Shown: positions 10,398 to 17,893 of the stretch, in pieces | Numbering within the stretch: position 1 is the first letter of the stretch | Layout of the letters: the number at the start of each line of letters is the position of its first letter | From: Massilia mucilaginosa | GTDB taxonomy: Bacteria; Pseudomonadota; Gammaproteobacteria; Burkholderiales; Burkholderiaceae_D | Reading direction: 5' to 3' | DNA length: 64,000 nt | NCBI RefSeq assembly: GCF_011682145.1 | Contig: NZ_WHJH01000005.1 | Span: 1 to 64,000, forward strand | Notes under the pieces: model-generated | The model's input: only the letters and a program-made list of their open reading frames with translations | Told to the model about the DNA's origin: nothing | Databases searched by the model: none | Program-made: the position numbers and the translations under genes

Positions 10398-11915
10398 GTG
10401 CGCACCTTTTTTGCCACGGCCTTGCGCTGGCTATCCATATTCACGCTGGTCCTCGGCGGCGCCGCCACGGCGGCCGACGGCGGCACCCTGCGCGTCGGTT
10501 CCAAGCGCTTTACCGAGTCGTACATCCTGGGCGAAGTGCTGACCCAGAGCGCGGCCGCGCAAGGCAAGGCCGAACACCGCCAGGGCCTGGGCAATACCGC
10601 CATCGTGCTGGCCGCGCTGCAGGCCGGCAGCATCGACGTGTATCCCGAATATATGGGCACGATCGACCTCGAAATCCTCAAGAACGCCAGCGCCAGTTCG
10701 CTCAACGAGATGCGCGCCTCCTTGAAACCCATGGGCCTGGGCGTGGCGGTGCCGCTCGGGTTTAACAATACCTACGCGCTGGCCATGCGCGCCGACAGCA
10801 CCGATGTCGCGAGCCTGTCCGACCTGGCGCGCCAGCCGGGCCTCAAGTTCGGCCTGTCGCACGAATTCATCGGCCGCGCCGACGGCTGGCCGGGCCTCAA
10901 GCAGCGCTATGGCCTGCCGCACGCGCCGCGCGGGCTCGATCACGGCATCGCCTACGAGGCCCTGGCGCAGCGCCAGGTCGACCTGATCGACATTTACTCG
11001 ACCGACGCCAAGATCCGTCAATACGGCCTGCGCGTGCTCAAGGACGACCTGGGCTATTTTCCGCGCTACGACGCCATGCTGCTGTACCGGCTCGACGCGC
11101 CGCAGCGCTTTCCCGGGCAGTGGGCAGCCATCGCCAGGCTGGAAGGACGCATCACGGCCGAACAGATGATCGCCATGAACGCGCAGGTCGAACTGGAAGG
11201 GAAGAGTTTCGCCGCCGTGGCGAAGAACTGGCTGACCCCGGCCAGCGCTGCCCAAGGTCCCGCGCAAGATCCTGCGCAAGGTCCCGCGCGCGCCGGGCTG
11301 CTGGATAAAATGTTCGACGCCAGCATGTGGACCCTGACGCGCCAGCATGTGGTGCTGGTGCTGGCGTCGGTGATCCTGGCCTGCCTGGTCGGCATTCCGC
11401 TCGGGATCGTGGCCGCCTTTGCGCCGCGCCTGCGGCAAACGGTGCTGGCGCTGGCCGGCGTGCTGCAGACGGTGCCGTCGCTGGCCTTGCTGGCGATTCT
11501 CATTCCGGTGCTGGGCATGATCGGCACCGTGCCGGCGCTGGTGGCGCTGTTTGTGTACGCGCTGCTGCCGATCGTGCGCAATACCTGCACCGGTCTCTTG
11601 GGCGTGCCGCAGGGCTTGCGCACGGCGGCGCAGGCGCTGGGGCTGGGCCGGCGCGCGACCTTGATCGATGTCGAGCTGCCGCTGGCACTGCCGGTGATCC
11701 TGGCGGGCATCAAGACGGCGGCGGTGATGAGCGTGGGCACGGCGACGATCGCGGCCTTTATCGGCGCGGGCGGCTTCGGCGAACGCATCACGATTGGCCT
11801 GGCGCTCAACGATAACGATATGTTGCTGGCAGGTGCGATTCCGGCGGCGCTGCTTGCCTTGCTGACACAGGGCTTGTTTGAAGCAGGAGAACGCTTGATC
11901 GCGCGCCGCAATTAG
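10398..11915 (+). CDS. Fused substrate-binding protein and ABC permease (ProU/HutXW-like)
   Basis: The GTG at 10398 follows GGGAGAG by a good distance and opens with a signal peptide (to about residue 30, GAATAADGG). Residues about 33-280 are an OpuAC/QAT-type binding protein (VGSKRFTESYILGEVLTQ; GLGNTAIVLAALQAGSIDVY). A low-complexity linker rich in Ala, Gln and Pro follows at about 283-300, then a BPD_transp_1 permease with about five membrane spans and an EAA loop (AAQALGLGRRATLIDVELP). It starts 17 bp after hutI, so it probably imports histidine, urocanate or a related compound, as HutXWV does in pseudomonads. No ATPase gene is nearby. Confidence 0.85.
   Translation: MRTFFATALRWLSIFTLVLGGAATAADGGTLRVGSKRFTESYILGEVLTQSAAAQGKAEHRQGLGNTAIVLAALQAGSIDVYPEYMGTIDLEILKNASASSLNEMRASLKPMGLGVAVPLGFNNTYALAMRADSTDVASLSDLARQPGLKFGLSHEFIGRADGWPGLKQRYGLPHAPRGLDHGIAYEALAQRQVDLIDIYSTDAKIRQYGLRVLKDDLGYFPRYDAMLLYRLDAPQRFPGQWAAIARLEGRITAEQMIAMNAQVELEGKSFAAVAKNWLTPASAAQGPAQDPAQGPARAGLLDKMFDASMWTLTRQHVVLVLASVILACLVGIPLGIVAAFAPRLRQTVLALAGVLQTVPSLALLAILIPVLGMIGTVPALVALFVYALLPIVRNTCTGLLGVPQGLRTAAQALGLGRRATLIDVELPLALPVILAGIKTAAVMSVGTATIAAFIGAGGFGERITIGLALNDNDMLLAGAIPAALLALLTQGLFEAGERLIARRN
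11253..11288 (+). repeat. Three 12-bp tandem units in the domain linker
   Basis: CAAGGTCCCGCG occurs at 11253 and 11277, with a two-base variant (CAAGATCCTGCG) between them at 11265. The units keep frame and encode a QGPA/QDPA-type linker between the binding protein and the permease. Copy number could change by slippage without breaking the frame. Confidence 0.8.
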
Positions 11916-11983
11916 GCTTGCGCGCCTGACGATCGGCGCTGTCGTTTGCGCCGCGTCAAACGCGTCGAATCTCAGAGGGTAAT

Positions 11984-12027
11984 AATTGCTTACAACAAGT
12001 TACGCATCTAAACAGAGGTAAGCAATT
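11984..12027. other. 10-bp inverted repeat in the gap after the transporter gene
   Basis: AATTGCTTAC (11984-11993) and GTAAGCAATT (12018-12027) are perfect inverted copies 24 bp apart. This could be an operator or an RNA stem. It is not followed by a T run, so it is not the terminator. The gap it lies in (11916-12154) shows no credible protein gene. Confidence 0.6.
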
Positions 12028-12118
12028 GTAAAGGCCCGCCACATCGCTGCAAGCGGCAACTATAGTGAAGCCGTAGATTGTCTCCAGTCTCCCCTCCCCA
12101 TTCTAAACAAATGGGTTT

Positions 12119-12155
12119 GCCCACGGTGATTTTAGCCCGTGGGCTTTTTCTTTTT
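12119..12155 (+). terminator. Strong intrinsic terminator
   Basis: GCCCACGG (12119-12126) pairs perfectly with CCGTGGGC (12137-12144) around a 10-base loop and is followed by TTTTTCTTTTT. It ends rightward transcripts, either the hut operon read-through or a short RNA from the 11916-12118 gap. It just reaches the stop codon of the leftward acetyltransferase gene. Confidence 0.85.
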
Positions 12156-12646
12156 CAGGCCGCCGCAAGCTTGCCCAGCGCGTCGCCGTCGACGCGGCAG
12201 ATGCGCCAGTCCGGCAAGATCTGCGCACCCATGCTCTTGTAAAAGTTGATGGCATTCTCGTTCCAGTCCAGCACCGACCATTCGAAACGCCCGCACTCGC
12301 GTTCGACCGCCAGTTGCGCCAGCGCGGCCAGCATCCGCTTGCCGTAGCCCTTGCCACGATGAACTTGTTTGACGTACAGGTCTTCCAGGTACAGCCCCTT
12401 GCGCGTGAGGAAGGTGGAGAAATTGTGGAAGAACAGGGCGAAACAGGCGACCTCGCCATCTTCCTCGCCGACCAGCGCCTCGCACGAGGAACGCGGACCG
12501 AACAGCGCGTCATGCAACTGCGCTTCGGTGGCCACGACCAGGTGTTCGAGTTTTTCGAATACGGCCAGCTCGACAATCATGCCGTAGATGTGGGCAACGT
12601 CGGATGGCTGCGCCGGGCGGATGGTGAAAGTGTTATCGGTAGTCAT
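12155..12646 (-). CDS. GNAT family N-acetyltransferase
   Basis: The 163-residue protein has the acetyl-CoA-binding motif A in VHRGKGYGKRMLAAL near residue 98 and the C-terminal WSVLDWNENAINFYKSMGA, which resembles diamine/spermidine acetyltransferases. Cytoplasmic; substrate unknown. I chose the ATG at 12646 because it overlaps the stop of the upstream exporter gene (ATGA) and has GAGG eight bases before it. The frame stays open further upstream, but that part is the exporter gene read out of frame. Confidence 0.88.
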   Translation of the reverse strand: MTTDNTFTIRPAQPSDVAHIYGMIVELAVFEKLEHLVVATEAQLHDALFGPRSSCEALVGEEDGEVACFALFFHNFSTFLTRKGLYLEDLYVKQVHRGKGYGKRMLAALAQLAVERECGRFEWSVLDWNENAINFYKSMGAQILPDWRICRVDGDALGKLAAA

Positions 12647-13611
12647 GGAACCTCGGGAATGGCGGCCAGGCTCGCTTCTGGCGCGGGTTGGGTTGAAGGT
12701 GAAGAAGCGGTAGCGGGCGCAGTTGCCGGCGCGCGTAGCGCCCACGCCACGCTGGCCAGGCACACGGCCATGCCCAGCCATTCGACCGGACCCGGGCGGT
12801 AATGCTCAAGCTGGATCGACAGCAGCACGGAAATGACGGGCGTCACCACGCCGATGTACACGGCTTTCGCCGAGCCGATGCGGTTGATCAGGGTGAAGTA
12901 GGCGTTGAAGGCGATCACCGAGCCGAACAGGGACAGGTACAGCAGCGCCATCCAGTAGCGCGGCGCGCTCGGCAGCACGAATGGCTGGCCGGTGGCGAGT
13001 GCCCAGACCACCACCATCGCGGTGCCCCAGAACATCGACCAGGCCATGGTCAGCATCAGATTCGACGATTGCTCGCGCACCTTGGCGACGACCACCGTGC
13101 CGGCCGAGCTGGCAATGGTGGCGACCAGGGCCAGTATCAGGCCCAGCAGGAAGTGCCCGGTGCCGCCGCCGGCGATTTCTTTCCAGGCGCCGGCAATCGA
13201 GTTGTAGAACAGCATCGTCACGCCGGCGATGGCAATCATGCCGGCGGCCCAGGTGCGCCACGAAATCGGCGTGCCGAAGGCGATGCGGCTGCAGATCGGG
13301 GTCCAGAACACCATCAGCGCGAACAGCACCGCGACCAGGCCCGACACCAGGTATTGCTCGGAACCGTAAGTGCACACGTAGGACAGGGCGAAGGTGAAAA
13401 ATCCCTGCAGCATCACCCAGCGCTGGGCGCGCCACGGCAGGCGCAGCTTGTCGCCGCGTAGCAGGCACCAGGCGAACAGGGTGGCCGAGGCCAGCCCGAA
13501 GCGGTACACCACCGACACCGCCGGCGCGACTTCGCCCAGCTGCAAGGTGATGGCAAAAAAGGTGGAGCCCCAGATCAGGGCCGCGATCGCGAAGAGGAGT
13601 GGAGATGACAT
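12643..13611 (-). CDS. EamA-type (DMT family) exporter
   Basis: This 322-residue protein has about ten hydrophobic segments arranged as two EamA repeats. The first begins FAIAALIWGSTFFAI; the second includes the region around AIVASSAGTVVVAK... and the conserved YIGVVTPVISVLLS. Such proteins export amino acids or other small metabolites at the inner membrane. The C-terminal 25 residues are a Pro/Ala/Ser-rich tail. It overlaps the downstream acetyltransferase by 4 bp, so the two form a small operon. The substrate cannot be told from sequence. Confidence 0.88.
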   Translation of the reverse strand: MSSPLLFAIAALIWGSTFFAITLQLGEVAPAVSVVYRFGLASATLFAWCLLRGDKLRLPWRAQRWVMLQGFFTFALSYVCTYGSEQYLVSGLVAVLFALMVFWTPICSRIAFGTPISWRTWAAGMIAIAGVTMLFYNSIAGAWKEIAGGGTGHFLLGLILALVATIASSAGTVVVAKVREQSSNLMLTMAWSMFWGTAMVVVWALATGQPFVLPSAPRYWMALLYLSLFGSVIAFNAYFTLINRIGSAKAVYIGVVTPVISVLLSIQLEHYRPGPVEWLGMAVCLASVAWALRAPATAPATASSPSTQPAPEASLAAIPEVP

Positions 13612-13681
13612 CCGGAAAGTATACGGTGATTCGCAACTTTCTGCCCGTCATCCTCAATTCGCCATCGGCGCGGAAAACTGC

Positions 13682-14128
13682 CTACCAGGCCAGGTTGAGA
13701 CGCCGGTACAGGAAGCTCAGCACGAACAGCGGGCCGATCAGCAGGAAGCGCAGGTCGTCGAAGAAGGATGGCTTCTTGCCCTCGATCTTGTGGCCGACAA
13801 ACTGCCCGATCCAGGCCAGCACGAAAATGGCCAGCGACAGTGGCAGCACGGTGGCCGGCGGCATCAGGCTGAGCAGGCCGAGCATCATGGCCGACATCGC
13901 GAGCATGCCGGCCGCGAAGGGCTTCGATAGCTGGAAGTAATAGCACAGCGACAGCACGGTGACAGCCACGGCTGCGAACGGGTGGATCCACCAGATAATG
14001 CCGAGCAGGGTGAACACGATCACCGGCACGCAAACGAAGTGAATCAGCTCGTTGGTGTGGTTCAGGTGGCTTTCGCTGTATTTCGCGAGCAAGGTATCGA
14101 TGGCGCGCGGCTGGGGTGCTTGGTCCAT
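13682..14128 (-). CDS. Mpo1-like (DUF962) membrane protein
   Basis: The 148-residue protein has four predicted membrane helices and the family opening YSESHLNHTNELIHFVCVP, with conserved histidines near residues 20-32. A second histidine occurs in GQFVGHKIEGKKPSF. The yeast homologue Mpo1 is an Fe(II)-dependent dioxygenase that shortens 2-hydroxy fatty acids by one carbon. Bacterial members are mostly untested. It is transcribed leftwards, separated from its neighbours by short gaps. Confidence 0.85.
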   Translation of the reverse strand: MDQAPQPRAIDTLLAKYSESHLNHTNELIHFVCVPVIVFTLLGIIWWIHPFAAVAVTVLSLCYYFQLSKPFAAGMLAMSAMMLGLLSLMPPATVLPLSLAIFVLAWIGQFVGHKIEGKKPSFFDDLRFLLIGPLFVLSFLYRRLNLAW

Positions 14129-14207
14129 GGGAGTCTCCGGATTTTGTTGTTGTGGTTGGCTTGCTGGACGATTCTACACCTGTCCCGGGGACTGCTAGAA
14201 TCGCACC

Positions 14208-14768
14208 ATGAACGATTTTCAGCTTGCCAATCTCGAAGCCGAAGCCGATGCCGATGCGCTCAAGCGCTGTTTTGCGCCGGTGGTCGATGCGCACACCCGC
14301 ATTCTTGTGCTCGGCAGCCTGCCGGGCGAACGCTCGCTCGCGCAGCAGCAATATTATGGCAATCGCCAGAACCGTTTCTGGGTGCTGATGTCGGAGGTCA
14401 CGGGTGTCAATCTGGTGGCGCTGGACTACGAGGCGCGCCTGGCGGCGCTGCTGGCGCACGGCATCGGCCTGTGGGATGTCGTGGCGCAGGCCCGCCGCGA
14501 GGGCAGCCTGGACAGCCAGATTCGCGGCCATGTGGGCAACGACCTGGTCGGGCTGGTTGAGAGCCTGCCGCAGCTCAGGACGATTGCTTTCAATGGCGGC
14601 ACGGCGGCGCGGCTGGGGATGAAGACGCTGGGGGAACTGGCGCAGCGCTATCGCATCGTCAACCTGCCGTCGAGCAGCCCGGCCTACACCGCGCCGTATG
14701 CGGAGAAATTGCTGGTGTGGCGGATGCTGGGGGATGATGTGTTGCACTCTGCGCGCCCCCCGGCATAG
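14208..14768 (+). CDS. DNA-deoxyinosine glycosylase (UDG superfamily, family 6 type)
   Basis: The 186-residue protein shows the uracil-DNA-glycosylase fold signature in the form used by hypoxanthine glycosylases: ILVLGSLPGERSLAQQQYYG near residue 35, followed by NRQNRFW. The C-terminal NLPSSSPAYT loop is the DNA-intercalation region. Enzymes of this type excise deaminated adenine (hypoxanthine) in base-excision repair. The gene sits divergently from the Mpo1-like gene, 79 bp away, and before the RiPP-like locus, to which it need not be related. Confidence 0.85.
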   Translation: MNDFQLANLEAEADADALKRCFAPVVDAHTRILVLGSLPGERSLAQQQYYGNRQNRFWVLMSEVTGVNLVALDYEARLAALLAHGIGLWDVVAQARREGSLDSQIRGHVGNDLVGLVESLPQLRTIAFNGGTAARLGMKTLGELAQRYRIVNLPSSSPAYTAPYAEKLLVWRMLGDDVLHSARPPA

Positions 14769-14840
14769 TCAATCGGCACGCTCGAATTGACCAGGATCAC
14801 CACTTATGCAATTTGCATTAACCATAGAATAATATTTATC

Positions 14841-14869
14841 TTGACGCAAGTTTGGCATGCGACTAGGAT
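14841..14869 (+). promoter_or_regulatory. Promoter of the RiPP-like locus
   Basis: TTGACG (14841-14846) and TAGGAT (14864-14869) are 17 bp apart within a strikingly A/T-rich gap (14769-14933). Transcription would start near 14876, giving a leader of about 58 nt before the first precursor gene. Confidence 0.75.
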
Positions 14870-14933
14870 TTCCTTACCGTTAAAAGCGGTACACCGTTGG
14901 ATTGAATTTCGCTATTTTTTGAAAGATACGAAA

Positions 14934-15110
14934 ATGAAAAATCAAAATGGAATGAAAACGTTCGCGTTCAAGCTGGCCGAGAAGAAAACCAAAGAAGCAA
15001 AACCCACACCGCAGTGGCAAGCGCGCGAAGGCGTCGCCAGCGCCGGCTGCTCCGGCCCGGATGCCCGCGGCGACCGCCGTCCAGGCCGCGACAACGGTAT
15101 CTACTGCTGA
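14934..15110 (+). CDS. Candidate RiPP precursor peptide 1
   Basis: This 58-residue peptide aligns without gaps to the next one (15201-15377), with 37 identical positions. The shared leader-like part is FAFKLAEKK (10-18) and a PQW motif (26-28). The C-terminal part GVASAGCSG (33-41) keeps Ser36, Ser40, Asp43, Asp47, Asp53, Arg45 and Arg52, with Cys39 and a C-terminal Cys58. Serines ahead of aspartates is the order used in graspetides, where an ATP-grasp enzyme joins acid side chains to Ser/Thr/Lys. GAAAG lies nine bases before the ATG. An in-frame TTG 15 bases upstream is conserved in both copies and could be an alternative start. No known family name is claimed. Confidence 0.8.
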   Translation: MKNQNGMKTFAFKLAEKKTKEAKPTPQWQAREGVASAGCSGPDARGDRRPGRDNGIYC

Positions 15111-15127
15111 CAGATTCGCTGGATAAG

Positions 15128-15156
15128 AAGCCTTGCTCATCGCAGGGCTTTTTTTT
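15128..15156 (+). terminator. Intrinsic terminator/attenuator after precursor 1
   Basis: AAGCCTTGC (15128-15136) pairs with GCAGGGCTT (15142-15150), with one G-U pair and a 5-base loop. A run of T residues follows at 15149-15156. It stands only 17 bp after the first precursor stop, so it should cap many transcripts after gene 1 and make that peptide more abundant than the enzymes. Confidence 0.85.
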
Positions 15157-15200
15157 ATCCGAACTGCTGTCCTCCACATCACTTTTTGAAAGATTGGTCC

Positions 15201-15377
15201 ATGGAAAAGCAAGAGAACACCAAGCTGTTTGCCTTCAAACTAGCTGAAAAGAAAGCCAAAGAAACCAAACCAGCCCCGCAATGGAAACTGCGCGACGGCG
15301 TCGCCAGCGCCGGCTGCTCGGGCGAAGACCAGCGTGCGGATGGTTACTGGGGCCGCGATCTGGGCGTATGGTGCTGA
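15201..15377 (+). CDS. Candidate RiPP precursor peptide 2
   Basis: This second 58-residue peptide is a tandem paralogue of 14934-15110, with the same FAFKLAEKK leader motif and GVASAGCSG core start. The variable core positions differ: 42, 44, 46, 48-50, 54, 56 and 57 (for example GYW instead of RRP at 48-50, and a C-terminal VWC instead of IYC). Conserved serines, aspartates and both cysteines are kept. This pattern suggests two related products from one set of enzymes. The upstream TTTTTGAAAGAT stretch is also shared with copy 1. The peptide sits 119 bp before the ATP-grasp gene. Confidence 0.8.
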   Translation: MEKQENTKLFAFKLAEKKAKETKPAPQWKLRDGVASAGCSGEDQRADGYWGRDLGVWC

Positions 15378-15446
15378 TCGCCTGAGCTCCAAGGGCGACC
15401 TCGAACAAGCTGCTGCGCGGCGTAACTTTCGAGGTCCCCCAGGCAA

Positions 15447-15471
15447 GCCCTGCTCTCGGGCAGGGTGTTTT
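15447..15471 (+). terminator. Weak hairpin between precursor 2 and the ATP-grasp gene
   Basis: CCCTGC (15448-15453) pairs with GCAGGG (15460-15465), extendable by a G-U pair, and TGTTTT follows. Its CCCTGC/GCAGGG core resembles the stem after precursor 1 but the T run is short, so partial read-through into the enzyme genes is likely. The arrangement would set a high precursor-to-enzyme ratio. Confidence 0.55.
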
Positions 15472-15495
15472 CGGTTGACCTCTTCAAAGCGGCAT

Positions 15496-16494
15496 ATGGC
15501 GAAAAAGGTTCTGATTGTCAGTAACAGCGCCGACCTGCACGTCGACCTGCTCATCCCGATCCTGCAAGCGAAAGGATGCGCGGCCTTCCGCATCGACCTG
15601 GACGCCTTCCCGCGCGATTACCAGAGCGCGCAATGGTTTGCCGCGGGTAGCCTGCGCCAGTGGATCCGCCATCTGCCGTCGGGCGAGGCGCTCGACCTGG
15701 CCGAGGTGGGTGCGATCTGGAGCCGCAAACCGGCCGAATTCAGTTTTCTCAGCCCCGACCTCGGCGTCCAGGAACGCATCTACGCCAGGGCCGAAACCGA
15801 ACAGGCGCTGTTCGGCATGCTCTACACGCTCGACTGCTTCTGGATGAGCCATCCGCTGGCCCTGCGCGGCGCCATGTGGAAGGGCGAGCAATTGCAGCGC
15901 GCCGCGCGCATGGGCTTTCGCATTCCGGCCTCGCTGACCACCAATTCGCCCGCCGAAGTAAAAGCCTTCCGCGCCAGTATCGACGGCCCGATGATCTTCA
16001 AGGCCCTCTCCAGCCCCAATCTGGGCGGTGAAGACCTGGACGATAATGAGCGGGTGGCGCAGGGCATCGGCACCACCGTGGTCGACGACGCCATGTTCGA
16101 ACAACTGGACTCGGTGGGCGAGCTGGCCTGCCATTTTCAGGAGTACATTCCCAAACTGTACGAACTGCGCGTGACGATCATCGGCGAGCGCGTGTTCGCG
16201 GCCAAGATCCACTCGCAGGACGACGAACGCACCGCCATCGATTCGCGCGACATGTCGGCCGATATTTTGTACGAGGCGACCGTCCTGCCGGACGCGCTGC
16301 GCGAGCGCTGCCTGGCGTTCGCGCGCAGCTACGGCTTGCCATACAGCGCGCTGGACCTGATCGTCACGCCCAATGAGGACATCGTTTTCCTGGAAAATAA
16401 TCCGGTCGGCCAGTTTCTCTACATCGAGCAGTTGATTCCCGCATTCGCCATGCTCGACGCGCTGGCCGACCGACTCATTCTGGAGTGCGCATGA
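15496..16494 (+). CDS. MvdD-type ATP-grasp peptide ligase (graspetide synthetase-like)
   Basis: The start is set at the ATG giving MAKKVLIVSNSADLHVD, the normal N-terminus for this group; the frame stays open upstream across precursor 2's 3' region. The 332-residue protein has the ATP-grasp signatures FQEYIPKLYELRVTIIGERV near residue 215 and FLENNPVGQF near residue 298, the Mg-binding E/N pair. These match MvdC/MvdD enzymes that activate Asp/Glu side chains with ATP and close ester or amide rings in precursor peptides. It overlaps the protease gene in ATGA (16491-16494). Confidence 0.88.
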   Translation: MAKKVLIVSNSADLHVDLLIPILQAKGCAAFRIDLDAFPRDYQSAQWFAAGSLRQWIRHLPSGEALDLAEVGAIWSRKPAEFSFLSPDLGVQERIYARAETEQALFGMLYTLDCFWMSHPLALRGAMWKGEQLQRAARMGFRIPASLTTNSPAEVKAFRASIDGPMIFKALSSPNLGGEDLDDNERVAQGIGTTVVDDAMFEQLDSVGELACHFQEYIPKLYELRVTIIGERVFAAKIHSQDDERTAIDSRDMSADILYEATVLPDALRERCLAFARSYGLPYSALDLIVTPNEDIVFLENNPVGQFLYIEQLIPAFAMLDALADRLILECA

Positions 16495-17375
16495 CCCAGT
16501 CACACCGTTTTCCCGTGCGTGAGCAAATCAAGGAAATCGAAGCGCTGCGCAACAGCCGGGTGCTGGTATTTGTCGCTTCCAACCTGGACATGGAAATCCT
16601 GCCGGCCTTGTATGAACAGTGCCGCGCCATTGGTCCGGTGCCGCGCCTGGACGTGGTGCTGCAATGCCGCGGCGGCATCGTCAACGCGGCGCGCCGCATC
16701 GCGCTGCTGCTGCGCCAGTTCAGCGAGCACCTGGCGTTCATCGTGCCGTATCACTGCGAGTCCTCGGCCACCATCCTGGCACTGGCGGCCGATGAAATCA
16801 TCGCCGGCGACCTGGCCATGTTTTCACCGATCGACCCGCACCTGCACGGCGGCAGCGGCGACGACAGTGCCGCCTCGTCGTTCTCGTGCCAGGACATCAA
16901 GATGTTCGGCGCCATGAGCGAGGAGTGGTTCGGCGTCAGTTCCGACGAAGCGCGCCTGCAGTCGCTCGGTCTTCTGTGCGGCAGCCTCTTCCCGCCGACC
17001 CTCACCGCGTTCTACCGTAGCACCCAGGAAGTGATGCGGATCGGCGAAGAGCTGCTGCGCTTCCACATGCCCGACAAACCCGAGGCCTGGCGCCAGGAGG
17101 TGGTCAAGCAACTGATGTTCGGCTACTGCTCGCATAACTACGCGCTCACCCGCGAAGAGCTGGCAAAACTGGGACTGAACATCCGGCGCGAAGCGCAGGT
17201 CGAGGACTGTGCCTGGCGCATGTCGCGCGTGCTGCAAACGCTGGTCGGCGGCGGCCTGCGCGAAGCGGCCGACGCACCGTGGAACGATGTGCTGCTGGCC
17301 ACGCGCGACGGCGGCATGCTGCGCGAACAGCGCAGCGGCGGCTTTCTGCCGCGCTGGAGCAAGCTGGCCGTATGA
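16491..17375 (+). CDS. Clp-fold serine proteinase (SDH/SppA-like)
   Basis: The 294-residue protein belongs to the ClpP/crotonase-fold serine proteinases of the serine dehydrogenase proteinase type. It shows VVLQCRGGIVNAARRIALLL around residue 60, the oxyanion-type loop, and PYHCESSATILALAADEII around residue 87-103 with the likely nucleophile Ser92 (or Ser91). FSPIDPHLHG follows, as in relatives. There is no clear signal peptide, so it probably works in the cytoplasm or at the inner membrane face. Being coupled by 4-bp overlaps on both sides, I infer it cuts the leader from the modified peptide. Confidence 0.8.
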   Translation: MTQSHRFPVREQIKEIEALRNSRVLVFVASNLDMEILPALYEQCRAIGPVPRLDVVLQCRGGIVNAARRIALLLRQFSEHLAFIVPYHCESSATILALAADEIIAGDLAMFSPIDPHLHGGSGDDSAASSFSCQDIKMFGAMSEEWFGVSSDEARLQSLGLLCGSLFPPTLTAFYRSTQEVMRIGEELLRFHMPDKPEAWRQEVVKQLMFGYCSHNYALTREELAKLGLNIRREAQVEDCAWRMSRVLQTLVGGGLREAADAPWNDVLLATRDGGMLREQRSGGFLPRWSKLAV

Positions 17376-17893
17376 GCGCCGCAGCCTACCTGGCGGAGAT
17401 CATCCGCTTCTTCACCGCGTTTTTGCTGGTGTGCGCCGCCATCGGCAAACTGCGCACCCTGGCCGCGTTCGCGCATAACCTGGTCGAGTCGTTCGGCGTG
17501 AAGCGGCGGGCGGCCGCACTGCTCGCACCGGCCGTCATCGCGGCCGAAGCATTGCTTGCGGGCCTGATTTTGGCCGGCGGCGGCATCGGCCGCATCGGCA
17601 TGGCCGCCGCCCTGGTGCTGTTCGCGCTGCTGACGGCGCTCGTCGGCTACCGCTACGTGGTCGAAGGCAGCGTCAAATGCAGCTGCTTCGGCGAGAGCGA
17701 ACGGCCGGTATCGGGCTACGATTTGCTGCGCAATGGCCTGGTCATCGCCGCCATCGGCGCCTGCCTTGTGTTCTCCGGCGGGGCCGCTTTCGGCAGGAAA
17801 GAAAGCGTGCTGGCCGCCGCCCTGGGGCTCATTGCCACCATAGTCGCGATCGGTTTCCACGACCTTGCCCGTAGCCTGAAGCGGAGCGCCTGA
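17372..17893 (+). CDS. MauE/DoxX-type redox membrane protein
   Basis: The 173-residue protein has four to five membrane spans and the family's CSCFG motif near residue 101, preceded by RYVVEGSVK. MauE proteins help form or keep disulfides in periplasmic partners (in methylamine dehydrogenase maturation) and are related to the DoxX and vitamin K reductase-like group. The start is the ATG in an ATGA overlap with the protease. The next gene, a thioredoxin of MauD type, overlaps by one base, so both form a redox pair as in mau clusters. Confidence 0.83.
   Translation: MSAAAYLAEIIRFFTAFLLVCAAIGKLRTLAAFAHNLVESFGVKRRAAALLAPAVIAAEALLAGLILAGGGIGRIGMAAALVLFALLTALVGYRYVVEGSVKCSCFGESERPVSGYDLLRNGLVIAAIGACLVFSGGAAFGRKESVLAAALGLIATIVAIGFHDLARSLKRSA

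Noticed and set aside
14919-14933. TTG at 14919 (and 15186) as start of the precursor peptides
   Set aside because: Conserved and in frame, but no ribosome site precedes it; GAAAG before the ATG fits better. Kept as an alternative only.
16491-17375. Reading the Clp-fold protein as signal peptide peptidase SppA
   Set aside because: It lacks the N-terminal membrane anchor and the tandem-domain length of SppA; the serine proteinase of SDH type is the closer match.
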